Source: Mycobacterium sp. ITM-2016-00317 (lineage in GTDB: Bacteria; Actinomycetota; Actinomycetes; Mycobacteriales; Mycobacteriaceae). Taken from it: a DNA stretch of 64,000 nt. Numbering within the stretch: the stretch's first letter is position 1; every line of letters begins with the position of its first letter. Where the stretch lies: NCBI RefSeq assembly GCF_002968295.1, contig NZ_CP134399.1, positions 2,604,001 through 2,668,000 of the forward strand, written 5' to 3'. The position numbers and the translations under genes are program-made. Below are positions 53,285 to 64,000 of this stretch, piece after piece. Under the pieces are notes generated by a model. The model did not search any database, was not told the DNA's origin, and saw nothing but the letters and a program-made list of their open reading frames with translations.

Positions 53285-53314
53285 GGACAACACGAATCTG
53301 GACAACACGAATCT
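53285..53314. repeat. Perfect 15-bp tandem duplication between sufR and sufB
   Basis: GGACAACACGAATCT occurs twice back to back (53285-53299 and 53300-53314), 6 bases after the sufR stop and 52 bases before sufB. The remainder of the 87-base gap carries the sufB ribosome site (AAAAGGAG). Confidence 0.85.
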
Positions 53315-53366
53315 TCGGCACACAGCCCGCGCCGAAGCCACCACAGAGCAAAAGGAGTGTGTCGCA

Positions 53367-54806
53367 ATGACACTCACACCGGAGGTCAAGCCGGAGACGC
53401 TGACCCAGGAAGAGGCCATCGCCTCGCTGGGCAAGTACGGCTACGGCTGGGCCGACTCCGACGTCGCGGGCGCCAGCGCGCAGCGCGGGCTGTCCGAAGC
53501 GGTGGTCCGCGACATCTCGGCGAAGAAGAGCGAGCCCGAGTGGATGCTCGACGTCCGCCTCAAGGCGCTGCGCACCTTCGACAAGAAGCCGATGCCGAAC
53601 TGGGGCTCCGACCTCGACGGCATCGACTTCGACAACATCAAGTACTTCGTGCGCTCCAGCGAGAAGCAGGCCGCCACCTGGGACGACCTGCCCGCCGACA
53701 TCAAGAACACCTACGACAAGCTGGGTATCCCGGAAGCCGAGAAGCAGCGCCTGGTCTCCGGTGTCGCCGCCCAGTACGAGTCCGAGGTCGTCTACCACTC
53801 GATCCGCGAAGACCTTGAGGCGCAGGGCGTCATCTTCCTCGACACCGACACCGCGCTCAAAGAGCATCCGGAACTGTTCAAGCAGTACTTCGGCACCGTG
53901 ATCCCGGCCGGGGACAACAAGTTCTCCGCGCTCAACACCGCGGTGTGGTCGGGTGGCTCGTTCATCTACGTCCCCAAGGGCGTGCACGTGGACATCCCGC
54001 TGCAGGCCTACTTCCGGATCAACACCGAGAACATGGGCCAGTTCGAGCGGACGCTGATCATCGTCGACGAGGACGCCTACGTGCATTACGTCGAGGGTTG
54101 TACCGCGCCGATCTACAAGAGCGACTCGCTGCACAGCGCCGTCGTGGAGATCATCGTCAAGCCCGGTGGCCGCTGCCGCTACACGACCATCCAGAACTGG
54201 TCGAACAACGTCTTCAACCTGGTGACCAAGCGGGCGCGGGCCGAGGCCGGCGCCACCATGGAGTGGGTCGACGGCAACATCGGCTCCAAGGTCACGATGA
54301 AGTACCCGGCCGTGTGGATGACCGGTGAGCACGCCAAGGGCGAGGTGCTCTCGGTGGCGTTCGCCGGCGAGGGCCAGCATCAGGACACCGGTGCCAAGAT
54401 GCTGCACCTGGCGCCCAACACCTCGAGCAACATCGTGTCCAAGTCGGTGGCCCGCGGCGGCGGCCGCGCGTCCTACCGTGGCCTGGTCCAGGTCAACAAG
54501 GGTGCGCACGGCTCCCGCTCGAGCGTGAAATGCGATGCGCTGCTGGTGGACTCCATCAGCCGCTCCGACACCTACCCGTATGTCGACATCCGCGAGGACG
54601 ACGTCACGATGGGTCACGAGGCCACGGTGTCCAAGGTCAGCGAGGATCAGATGTTCTATCTGATGAGCCGCGGCCTGACCGAGGACGAGGCCATGGCCAT
54701 GGTGGTGCGCGGCTTCGTCGAGCCGATCGCCAAGGAGCTCCCGATGGAGTACGCGCTGGAGCTCAACCGGCTGATCGAGCTGCAGATGGAAGGGGCCGTG
54801 GGTTAG
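53367..54806 (+). CDS. sufB: Fe-S cluster assembly scaffold protein SufB
   Basis: 479 residues with the SufB/D beta-helix core. Key parts: [20 protein letters not shown], the [18 protein letters not shown] segment with the conserved Cys, the [21 protein letters not shown] strand, and the Cys in [13 protein letters not shown] with the cluster-site E-D-D-V-T-M-G-H-E. SufB forms the SufBC2D scaffold on which clusters are built. In M. tuberculosis and several other mycobacteria the gene is split by an intein; here no intein is present. AAAAGGAG precedes the ATG. Confidence 0.97.
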   Translation: MTLTPEVKPETLTQEEAIASLGKYGYGWADSDVAGASAQRGLSEAVVRDISAKKSEPEWMLDVRLKALRTFDKKPMPNWGSDLDGIDFDNIKYFVRSSEKQAATWDDLPADIKNTYDKLGIPEAEKQRLVSGVAAQYESEVVYHSIREDLEAQGVIFLDTDTALKEHPELFKQYFGTVIPAGDNKFSALNTAVWSGGSFIYVPKGVHVDIPLQAYFRINTENMGQFERTLIIVDEDAYVHYVEGCTAPIYKSDSLHSAVVEIIVKPGGRCRYTTIQNWSNNVFNLVTKRARAEAGATMEWVDGNIGSKVTMKYPAVWMTGEHAKGEVLSVAFAGEGQHQDTGAKMLHLAPNTSSNIVSKSVARGGGRASYRGLVQVNKGAHGSRSSVKCDALLVDSISRSDTYPYVDIREDDVTMGHEATVSKVSEDQMFYLMSRGLTEDEAMAMVVRGFVEPIAKELPMEYALELNRLIELQMEGAVG

Positions 54807-56005
54807 TGAGCAACGATCTGACCACCGCGGTCGAGGGTGCCAAGAAGACAGGCTCGTTACTGAACCTGAACAAGGGTGAGCTGTTCTCCTCGTTCGACGT
54901 CAACGCGTTCGAGGTCCCCGGCGGCCGAGACGAGCTGTGGCGGTTCACCCCGCTCAAGCGGCTGCGCGGGCTGCACGACGGCTCGGCCGTCGCGACCGGC
55001 AAGGCGGACATCACCGTCACCGAACGTCCGGGCGTCACGGTCGAGACCGTGGCCCGCGGCGACGCGCGTCTCGGGCAGGCCGGTGTGCCGTCCGATCGGG
55101 TTGCCGCGCAGGCGTTCTCGGCGTTCGAGTCGGCGACCATCGTGACCGTCGCGCGCGACACCGAGGTGGTCGAGCCGATCGAGATCGTCGTCACCGGACC
55201 CGGCGAGGACGCGGTCGCCTACGGCCACCTGCAGATCCGGGTCGAGGAACTGTCCCGGGCCATCGTGGTCGTCGACCTCCGCGGCAGCGGTGTCTACGCC
55301 GACAACGTCGAGATCATCGTCGGCGACTCGGCCGGCCTCGGTGTCATCTGGATCGCCGACTGGGCCGACGACACCGTCCACGTCAGCGCCCACCACGCCC
55401 GGCTGGGCAAGGACGCCGTGCTCGGGCACGTCAACGTGACCCTGGGCGGCGACGTGGTGCGCACCACCGCCACCGTGCGCTACGACGGGCCCGGCGGAGA
55501 CGCCAAGATGCTCGGCACCTACTTCGCCGACGACGGACAGCACTTCGAATCGCGCCTGCTGGTCGACCATTCGCAGCCCAACTGCAAGTCCGACGTGCTG
55601 TACAAGGGTGCGCTGCAAGGTGATCCGGACTCGAAGAAGCCCGACGCGCACACGGTGTGGATCGGTGACGTGCTGATCCGCGCCGAGGCCACCGGCACCG
55701 ACACCTTCGAGGTGAACCGCAACCTGGTGCTCACCGACGGCGCCCGCGCGGACTCGGTGCCCAACCTCGAGATCGAGACCGGCGAGATCGTCGGAGCCGG
55801 GCACGCCAGTGCCACCGGACGTTTCGACGACGAGCAACTGTTCTACCTACGGGCCCGGGGCATCCCCGAGGCCCAGGCGCGTCGCCTGGTGGTGCGCGGC
55901 TTCTTCAACGAGATCATCGCGAAGATCGCCGTCCCCGCCGTGCGTGAGCGCCTGACCGAAGCCATCGAACGAGAACTAGCAATCACGGAATCGAGAACCT
56001 CCTAG
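54806..56005 (+). CDS. sufD: Fe-S cluster assembly protein SufD
   Basis: 399 residues from GTG 54806, which shares one base with the sufB stop. The N-terminus [18 protein letters not shown] leads into DELWRFTPLKRLRGLHD, followed by the beta-helix and the C-terminal QPNCKSDVLYKGALQG, with the conserved Cys, then HASATGRFDDEQLFYLRARGI. SufD pairs with SufB and is needed for iron acquisition in the scaffold. It precedes sufC by two bases. Confidence 0.96.
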   Translation: MSNDLTTAVEGAKKTGSLLNLNKGELFSSFDVNAFEVPGGRDELWRFTPLKRLRGLHDGSAVATGKADITVTERPGVTVETVARGDARLGQAGVPSDRVAAQAFSAFESATIVTVARDTEVVEPIEIVVTGPGEDAVAYGHLQIRVEELSRAIVVVDLRGSGVYADNVEIIVGDSAGLGVIWIADWADDTVHVSAHHARLGKDAVLGHVNVTLGGDVVRTTATVRYDGPGGDAKMLGTYFADDGQHFESRLLVDHSQPNCKSDVLYKGALQGDPDSKKPDAHTVWIGDVLIRAEATGTDTFEVNRNLVLTDGARADSVPNLEIETGEIVGAGHASATGRFDDEQLFYLRARGIPEAQARRLVVRGFFNEIIAKIAVPAVRERLTEAIERELAITESRTS

Positions 56006-56007
56006 CC

Positions 56008-58051
<2,044 letters not shown>

Positions 58052-58053
58052 CG

Positions 58054-58524
58054 GTGCGTCTGGAGCAGATCTACCAGGAAGTGATCCTGGATCACTACAA
58101 GCATCCGCACCACCGCGGTCTGCGGGAGCCGTTCGCCGCCGAGGTGCAGCACGTGAACCCCACCTGTGGGGACGAGGTGACGCTGCGGGTGGCGCTGTCC
58201 GAGGACGGCGAGACCGTCACCGACGTCTCGTACGACGGTCAGGGATGTTCGATCAGCCAGGCGTCGACGTCGGTGCTCACCGACCAGGTGATCGGGCAGA
58301 CGGTCGGGGATGCGCTCAAGACGGTGGCGGCGTTCTCCGAGATGGTGTCGTCGCGCGGCAAGGTGGACGGCGACGAGGACGTGATCGGTGACGGCATCGC
58401 CTTCGCCGGCGTCGCGAAGTACCCGGCGCGCGTGAAGTGCGCGCTGCTGGGCTGGACGGCTTTCAAAGCGGCAGTGGCGCAGGCCTACGGGCCCGAGAAT
58501 TCCGAGGAGATTTCACATGACTGA
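58054..58524 (+). CDS. sufU: SufU sulfurtransferase / Fe-S assembly protein
   Basis: 156 residues from GTG 58054. It contains the zinc-binding and sulfur-accepting residues in the pattern NPTCGDEVTL, GQGCSISQASTSVL and VKCALLGWTAFK (three Cys with an Asp). The sequence YQEVILDHYKHPHHRG begins the domain as in all IscU-like proteins. The extra region between the second and third Cys marks it as SufU rather than IscU. It accepts persulfide from SufS by ligand exchange at zinc. Its end overlaps sufT by 8 bases. Confidence 0.95.
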   Translation: MRLEQIYQEVILDHYKHPHHRGLREPFAAEVQHVNPTCGDEVTLRVALSEDGETVTDVSYDGQGCSISQASTSVLTDQVIGQTVGDALKTVAAFSEMVSSRGKVDGDEDVIGDGIAFAGVAKYPARVKCALLGWTAFKAAVAQAYGPENSEEISHD

Positions 58525-58894
58525 CACGGCACCCGCGGGCGGAGCGAGCCCCGAATCGGTGGAGCCCAACGGCGAGCTGCTCGCCGAGCTGGAGGAGGCG
58601 ATGCGTGACGTCGTCGACCCGGAGCTGGGCATCAACGTCGTCGACCTCGGCCTGGTCTACGGCATCAACCTGGAGAAGAGCGAGGCGGGCCCGGTCGCGC
58701 TGATCGACATGACGCTGACCTCGGCCGCCTGCCCGCTGACCGACGTGATCGAAGACCAGTCCCGCACGGCGCTGGTCGGCGCCGGTCTGGTCGACGAGAT
58801 CAAGATCAACTGGGTGTGGAATCCGCCGTGGGGGCCGGACAAGATCACCGAGGACGGCCGCGAACAACTGCGGGCGCTCGGCTTCACCGTCTGA
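58517..58894 (+). CDS. sufT: SufT / MIP18-family Fe-S maturation protein (DUF59)
   Basis: 125 residues. A short disordered Pro/Ser N-terminus leads into the DUF59 fold: EAMRDVVDPELGINVVDLGLVYGI, the active-site TLTSAACPLTDVI with a conserved Cys, and VWNPPWGPDKITEDGREQLRALG. Family members help deliver Fe-S clusters to target enzymes. It closes the suf operon, with a candidate terminator 11 bases downstream. Confidence 0.93.
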   Translation: MTDTAPAGGASPESVEPNGELLAELEEAMRDVVDPELGINVVDLGLVYGINLEKSEAGPVALIDMTLTSAACPLTDVIEDQSRTALVGAGLVDEIKINWVWNPPWGPDKITEDGREQLRALGFTV

Positions 58895-58904
58895 CCGTCT
58901 CACT

Positions 58905-58938
58905 CTCCGTACGCCTGCCCGGGCTTGCCCGCTCGGAG
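58905..58938 (+). terminator. Hairpin after sufT, candidate operon terminator
   Basis: CTCCG (58905-58909) pairs with CGGAG (58934-58938), enclosing the GC-rich CCCGGGCTTGCCCG that can form an inner stem. No U tract follows. The position directly after the last suf gene supports a terminator role. Confidence 0.45.
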
Positions 58939-59285
58939 TAGGCAAATTCGACGTGGCAGCCCGGCGCGTTCGTGCGCGTCGGGAAACGCCATTCCGCGGG
59001 CGGCATGTTGCCCGCCCGACCCCGGCTGACGCATGCGCTGGCAAATTCATCAGCGTGCGCCGCAGCCACCTTCCCGGATCTCTGCGTGACTTCTGCCCGC
59101 ACGTGATTTCGGTCGAAAACACGCGCGCCCGTTGATGGTTCGCTAACGTTTGCTCCGCACACCGCGATAGCTGGGAGGAGCCTGCTAAGGCTGTTCCTTG
59201 GGAGATCTCCGCTAAGCAATTGCATTAGCTCTCCTGCCTGCGCGGATCGCTGCTCCACCATCGCGCCACGAGAACGGATGTCGCA
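58939..59285. other. Gene-free leader region upstream of the GH16 gene
   Basis: No convincing ORF. The second half is unlike its surroundings: a TAACGT -10 candidate (59144-59149), an AGCC-TGCTAA-GGCT stem (about 59179-59192), the 10-base palindrome GGAGATCTCC (59200-59209), and GCAATTGC inside CTAAGCAATTGCATTAG (59212-59228). A three-codon ORF ATG-TCG-CAA-TGA (59278-59289) overlaps the GH16 start codon. No known riboswitch pattern was recognised. Confidence 0.5.
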
Positions 59286-60851
59286 ATGAGCAACGGCCGC
59301 CGCACCGGATCGCGGACACGCGTCCGCAAACACTGGCTGGCCGGCGGGGTGATGGCGGCCGGCCTCGGCGCGGCGATGATCACCGGTGCTGCGACGGCGT
59401 CGGCCGGTGCGGACACCGACACCGCGCCGAGCACGTCGGCGACGGCGGCGGCCGAGGGCCCCGGGAGTAGCGGTGCCGCGACCGACGACACGGCTCCCGG
59501 CGACACCAGCGAGGACAGCACGGACGGCGCCGCCGACGTCGAGGACGACGTTGAGGACGACGTTGAGGACGACGTTGAGGACGAGGCGGAAGACGCTGCC
59601 GCAGACGAGGACACCGACGGCGGCGCAGACGACGACGCGGCGGAGCAGCTCGACGAGGACCCGGTCGACGAGGCACCCGCCGACCCTGCCGACCAGGATC
59701 TGCACGACGGCACCGGAACCGGGGCTGCGACACCGGACGAGGCGCCGAGAGCAGACGCGACCGACGAGGCCCGCCGGGACCGCGCTGTTGGCCGGGTGAC
59801 GCCCATGCCGGCGGAGTCCGCCGAACCCGTCGTCGAAGCCGTCACGCTGCGCACCACCGCCGCCGTCGAGGTGGATCCGGTACTGGTCGCCGCGGCGACG
59901 AGCACCGAGGTGACGTGGGGCTCGATGATCGTCGACTTGCTGTACTCCATCGGCATCCGCAGCAAGAAGATGGGCACCGACTGGCTCGCCATCCCGGTGT
60001 CGAAGACCGCGCAGGCCCGCTGGCTGGTCCGGCGGTCGCTGATCTACCGCAACGTGGTGATCCCGCAGCCGAACCCGCCGTCGCACCCGAAGCCCTTGTG
60101 GGAGACCAACTTCTCCAGCATGGACGAGGCTCTGCGGTACTGGGGGCTGCAGACGGGGCGGTGGGGACAGTCGGCAGGGGAGAACCAGTACTACACCGAC
60201 GGCGACAACGTCTACATCGACGCGGACGGGAACCTCGTCATCGAGGCGCGCAGAGAGGCCACCCCGGACCGGCTCGGCGCACCGCACAACTACACCTCGG
60301 CGCGCGTGGTGACGATGGGCAAGCAGTCCATCGGGGTGGGAACCCGCGTGGTGGCGCGCATCCAGATGCCCGTCACCAAAGGGGTGCTGCCGGCGTTCTG
60401 GTCGGTCGGACTCGAACCCGGCCACGAATACGACTGGCCGCGCCAGGGCGAGATCGACATCGTCGAGATCCCCGGCATGGGCACCCCGGATTCACGCAGC
60501 ACCTGGACCGGCAACATCCACGGCCCGGCCGCGGGCAACAACGGCATCGACGTCAAGCTGCACGGCGTGGACGCCGACCTCGGGGTGGATCTGTCGCAGG
60601 GCTTCCACGACTACGGGATGGACTGGCACGCCGACCGCATCGTCTGGCATGTCGACGGCGTCGAGGTGGGCCGGATCACCAAGGTGCAGTACGAGGCGCT
60701 CGGCGGGGACTGGACCCCGTTCTCGGGTGTCTGGGACCACTACCTCATCCTCAACGTCGCCGTGGGCAACCCGTGGACCGGGGACCCGAGCCCCACCGCC
60801 CCGTTCCACGCGCAGATGAAGGTGGACTGGGTGAAGGCCTACGCTTTGTAG
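59286..60851 (+). CDS. Exported GH16 beta-glucanase with acidic repeat linker
   Basis: 521 residues from ATG 59286. The signal sequence (RKHWLAGGVMAAGLGAAMITGAATASAGA) ends near residue 42. A low-complexity acidic region of ~125 residues follows, with four D-V-E-D repeats. The catalytic domain begins near residue 270 (WETNFSSMDEALRYWGLQTG). Its active site is GEIDIVEIPGMG, the E-x-D-x-x-E signature of laminarinase-type glycoside hydrolase family 16, followed by WTGNIHGP and DYGMDWHADRIVWHVDGVEVGRI. Beta-1,3 or mixed beta-glucan hydrolysis outside the cell is likely. A role in the cell's own wall or capsule is also possible. Confidence 0.85.
   Translation: MSNGRRTGSRTRVRKHWLAGGVMAAGLGAAMITGAATASAGADTDTAPSTSATAAAEGPGSSGAATDDTAPGDTSEDSTDGAADVEDDVEDDVEDDVEDEAEDAAADEDTDGGADDDAAEQLDEDPVDEAPADPADQDLHDGTGTGAATPDEAPRADATDEARRDRAVGRVTPMPAESAEPVVEAVTLRTTAAVEVDPVLVAAATSTEVTWGSMIVDLLYSIGIRSKKMGTDWLAIPVSKTAQARWLVRRSLIYRNVVIPQPNPPSHPKPLWETNFSSMDEALRYWGLQTGRWGQSAGENQYYTDGDNVYIDADGNLVIEARREATPDRLGAPHNYTSARVVTMGKQSIGVGTRVVARIQMPVTKGVLPAFWSVGLEPGHEYDWPRQGEIDIVEIPGMGTPDSRSTWTGNIHGPAAGNNGIDVKLHGVDADLGVDLSQGFHDYGMDWHADRIVWHVDGVEVGRITKVQYEALGGDWTPFSGVWDHYLILNVAVGNPWTGDPSPTAPFHAQMKVDWVKAYAL
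59535..59582 (+). repeat. Four tandem 12-bp repeats coding D-V-E-D
   Basis: GACGT(C/T)GAGGAC is repeated four times without a gap (59535, 59547, 59559, 59571). Copies two to four are identical and copy one differs by one base. The repeats encode the acidic linker of the GH16 protein and probably vary in number. Confidence 0.85.
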
Positions 60852-60919
60852 AGGCACTGCGTCACCAGCGGCACCGACGTGGCAGGAACACACCATTCGA
60901 CAGGAACGTTGAGGTAACC

Positions 60920-61282
60920 GTGGCTACTCAAGACATCACCGCAGAAGAGTTCAACGACACCATCACCGACAACGAGATCGTCCTGGTGGATTTCTGGGCC
61001 TCGTGGTGCGGACCGTGCAAGGCGTTCGCCCCGACGTTCGCGGCATCGTCGGAGAAGCATCCCGACGTCGTCTACGCGAAGGTCGACACCGAGGCCGAGC
61101 AGCAGCTCGCCGCGGCGGCCGACATCCGCTCCATCCCGACGCTGATGGCGTTCAAGAAGGGCAAGCTGGTGTTCAACCAGGCAGGCGCGCTGCCGCCGGC
61201 CGCGCTGGAGGACCTGGTCCAGAAGATCAAAGAATTCGACATCGACGCCGCCGTCGCCTCGCAGGACAACGCTCAGGACTGA
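60920..61282 (+). CDS. trxA: Thioredoxin
   Basis: 120 residues from GTG 60920 preceded by GAGG. The fold is standard: IVLVDFWASWCGPCKAFAPTF with the redox pair C-G-P-C, VVYAKVDTEAEQQLAAAADI, and the cis-Pro loop RSIPTLMAFKKGKLV. The N-terminus (VATQDITAEEFNDTI) and slightly extended C-terminus match Rv1471, listed there as thioredoxin TrxB1. It reduces protein disulfides in the cytosol. No thioredoxin reductase gene is nearby. Confidence 0.94.
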   Translation: MATQDITAEEFNDTITDNEIVLVDFWASWCGPCKAFAPTFAASSEKHPDVVYAKVDTEAEQQLAAAADIRSIPTLMAFKKGKLVFNQAGALPPAALEDLVQKIKEFDIDAAVASQDNAQD

Positions 61283-61305
61283 GCACCCGCGTTAGTGTGC
61301 TTGCC

Positions 61306-62127
61306 GTGACCGATGGTGACGGCTTCGTGCTGGTGGAACATCCGCGACCCGGCGTCGCCCTGGTGACGCTGAACCGTCCCGAGCGAATGAACTCGATGGC
61401 GTTCGACGTGATGGTTCCGCTCAAGAGCGCACTGGACCAGATCAACCACGACAACGACGTTCGCGTCGTGGTGCTGACCGGAGCGGGCGCCGGGTTCTCC
61501 TCCGGGGCGGACCACAAGTCGGCGGGATCGGTGCCGCACGTGGAAGGGCTGACCCGGCCGTCGTTCGGCCTCCGGTCGATGGAGGTGCTCGATGACGTCA
61601 TCCTGGCGCTGCGCAAGCTGCATCAGCCGGTCATCGCAGCGGTCAACGGCGCCGCGATCGGCGGCGGCCTGTGTCTGGCGCTGGCCGCCGACATCCGGGT
61701 GGCCGCAGCCGATGCGTACTTCCGGGCCGCGGGCATCAACAACGGGCTGACGGCCAGCGAGCTGGGGCTGAGCTACCTGCTGCCGCGCGCCATCGGCTCC
61801 TCGCGGGCGTTCGAGATCATGCTCACCGGCCGCGACGTCGACGCCGACGAGGCCGAGCGCATCGGTCTGGTGTCCAGGCAGGTCCCGTCCGCCGAACTCC
61901 TGTCCACCTGCTACGACATCGCCGAGCGCATCGCGGGGTACTCGCGGCCGGGCGTCGAGCTGACCAAGCGCACGCTGTGGAGCGGGCTGGACGCCGGGTC
62001 GCTGGAGGCCCACATGCAGGCCGAGGGGCTCGGCCAGCTCTACATCCGGTTGCTGACGAGCAATTTCGAGGAGGCGGTGGCGGCCCGCAAGGACAAGCGT
62101 CCGCCGCACTTCACCGACGACCGGTAG
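61306..62127 (+). CDS. echA12: Enoyl-CoA hydratase/isomerase family protein (EchA12-like)
   Basis: 273 residues from GTG 61306; GTG 61297 would add three. Crotonase motifs: ALVTLNRPERMNSMAFDVMV, the first oxyanion loop GFSSGADHKSAG, the second AVNGAAIGGGLCLALAADIRVA, and RAAGINNGLTASELGLSYLLPR. The catalytic Glu residues of hydratases are not both obvious, so isomerase or thioesterase-like activity is possible. Order and sequence match Rv1472 (echA12). Confidence 0.9.
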   Translation: MTDGDGFVLVEHPRPGVALVTLNRPERMNSMAFDVMVPLKSALDQINHDNDVRVVVLTGAGAGFSSGADHKSAGSVPHVEGLTRPSFGLRSMEVLDDVILALRKLHQPVIAAVNGAAIGGGLCLALAADIRVAAADAYFRAAGINNGLTASELGLSYLLPRAIGSSRAFEIMLTGRDVDADEAERIGLVSRQVPSAELLSTCYDIAERIAGYSRPGVELTKRTLWSGLDAGSLEAHMQAEGLGQLYIRLLTSNFEEAVAARKDKRPPHFTDDR

Positions 62128-62140
62128 CAGGGGCCTGTGG

Positions 62141-62178
62141 TTAACGATTGGCCTCAGGCCAGCCGGAGCCATTAGCCT
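62141..62178 (+). promoter_or_regulatory. Candidate promoter of the ABC-F gene, possibly WhiB7-dependent
   Basis: TTGGCC (62149-62154) and TAGCCT (62173-62178) are 18 bases apart and fit -35/-10 boxes. TTAA (62141-62144, with AC following) lies close upstream of the -35 box, like the short AT stretch that WhiB7 requires. Orthologous Rv1473 is a reported WhiB7 regulon member. The AT stretch here is only 4 bases, so this is tentative. Confidence 0.4.
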
Positions 62179-62194
62179 TTAACCAGTCATCCAC

Positions 62195-62224
62195 GGCATG
62201 GGTTGCGGTGCAGCCCGTCATGCC
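62195..62224 (+). promoter_or_regulatory. Strong leader hairpin before the ABC-F gene
   Basis: GGCATG (62195-62200) pairs with CATGCC (62219-62224), and GGTTGC (62201-62206) pairs with GCAGCC (62210-62215) with one G-U pair, leaving a 3-base loop and a 3-base bulge. It stands about 10 bases before the AGGAG ribosome site. A role in antibiotic- or translation-responsive attenuation is plausible for an ABC-F gene. Confidence 0.55.
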
Positions 62225-62246
62225 TATCAGTTTCAGGAGCATCAGC

Positions 62247-63875
<1,629 letters not shown>

Positions 63876-63964
63876 GAATTCACGTTTCCCCTGTGTCAAG
63901 GGTCACGCCGTTGGGTATGCGGTCGCTACATCCGTGCGGCACTGCATGCGGGGAAGGCGCGAAC

Positions 63965-64000
63965 GTGAATAAAAACGGCAAATCGAGAGATCAGCTGATG
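63965..64000 (+). CDS. Start of a downstream gene (truncated by the window end)
   Basis: GTG 63965 with GGGAAGG 8 bases upstream opens VNKNGKSRDQLM and runs off the window. In M. tuberculosis a small helix-turn-helix regulator (Rv1473A) follows the ABC-F gene, and this beginning is compatible with it. Only 12 codons are visible, so the identity is inferred from position. Confidence 0.45.
   Translation, partial: MNKNGKSRDQLM

Overview
The window is a continuous stretch of high-GC actinobacterial chromosome. It almost certainly comes from a mycobacterium of the Mycolicibacterium (fast-growing) type. From left to right the gene order follows the M. tuberculosis segment Rv1401-Rv1473A as I know it: YhhN, priA, fmt, rsmB, rpe, ribD, P55/lprG, ribE, ribBA, ribH, PH-domain protein, uvrC, rapZ, yvcK, whiA, gap, pgk, tpiA, secG, pgl, opcA, zwf, tal, tkt, ctaB, quinone reductase, ctaA, an ABC pair, mptB, sufRBDCSUT, a thioredoxin, echA12 and an ABC-F ATPase. 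Many starts are GTG, neighbouring genes commonly overlap by 4 bases (ATGA/GTGA), and several genes have a TANNNT box exactly 6-7 bases before the start codon, which fits the leaderless transcripts common in mycobacteria.

Layout. 1-3.9 kb: the end of a family 2 glycosyltransferase, a large membrane protein coupled to it, and a convergent condensation-domain-like (acyltransferase-like) gene. 3.9-13 kb: YhhN, priA, DUF2207 and LemA, then fmt-rsmB-rpe-ribD. 13-18.4 kb: an unannotatable 52-codon ORF, then on the minus strand the lprG-P55 lipid-export pair and a GH13 enzyme coupled to a luciferase-like oxidoreductase. 18.4-21.4 kb: riboflavin genes ribE-ribBA-ribH plus a PH-domain membrane protein. 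21.4-28.3 kb: gamma-glutamyltransferase (minus), then uvrC-rapZ-yvcK-whiA. 28.3-30.7 kb: an exported lipase-like protein and a divergent solute-binding-fold protein. 30.8-37 kb: gap-pgk-tpiA-secG-ppc. 37-44 kb: on the minus strand a coiled-coil protein and the pentose phosphate genes tkt-tal-zwf-opcA-pgl. 44-52.4 kb: ctaB, DUF1254, quinone reductase, an ATP-grasp-like protein, ctaA, an ABC exporter pair and mptB. 52.5-58.9 kb: the complete SUF iron-sulfur operon with its repressor. 58.9-64 kb: a GH16 glucanase, thioredoxin, enoyl-CoA hydratase, ABC-F protein and the first codons of another gene.

The genes are mostly housekeeping: central carbon flow (lower glycolysis, anaplerosis, oxidative and non-oxidative pentose phosphate), cofactors (riboflavin, haem A, Fe-S), translation and repair, and cell-envelope lipid and glycan export. 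I found no mobile element, CRISPR array, rRNA or tRNA gene.

The strongest oddities: (1) four otherwise normal genes (condensation-like, priA, fmt, whiA) each carry a single-base frameshift in a GC-rich run, which points to consensus errors in this assembly. (2) There is an exact ACACT-N5-TGTGA palindrome over the sufR start. (3) A perfect 18-bp palindrome sits just upstream of a leaderless solute-binding-fold gene that has no signal peptide. (4) The ABC-F gene has a structured, promoter-containing leader. (5) A 15-bp tandem duplication lies between sufR and sufB. (6) A 52-codon ORF with a good ribosome site lies between ribD and P55. I see no clearly new multi-gene system. The best leads are the regulatory elements and the small or uncharacterised proteins.
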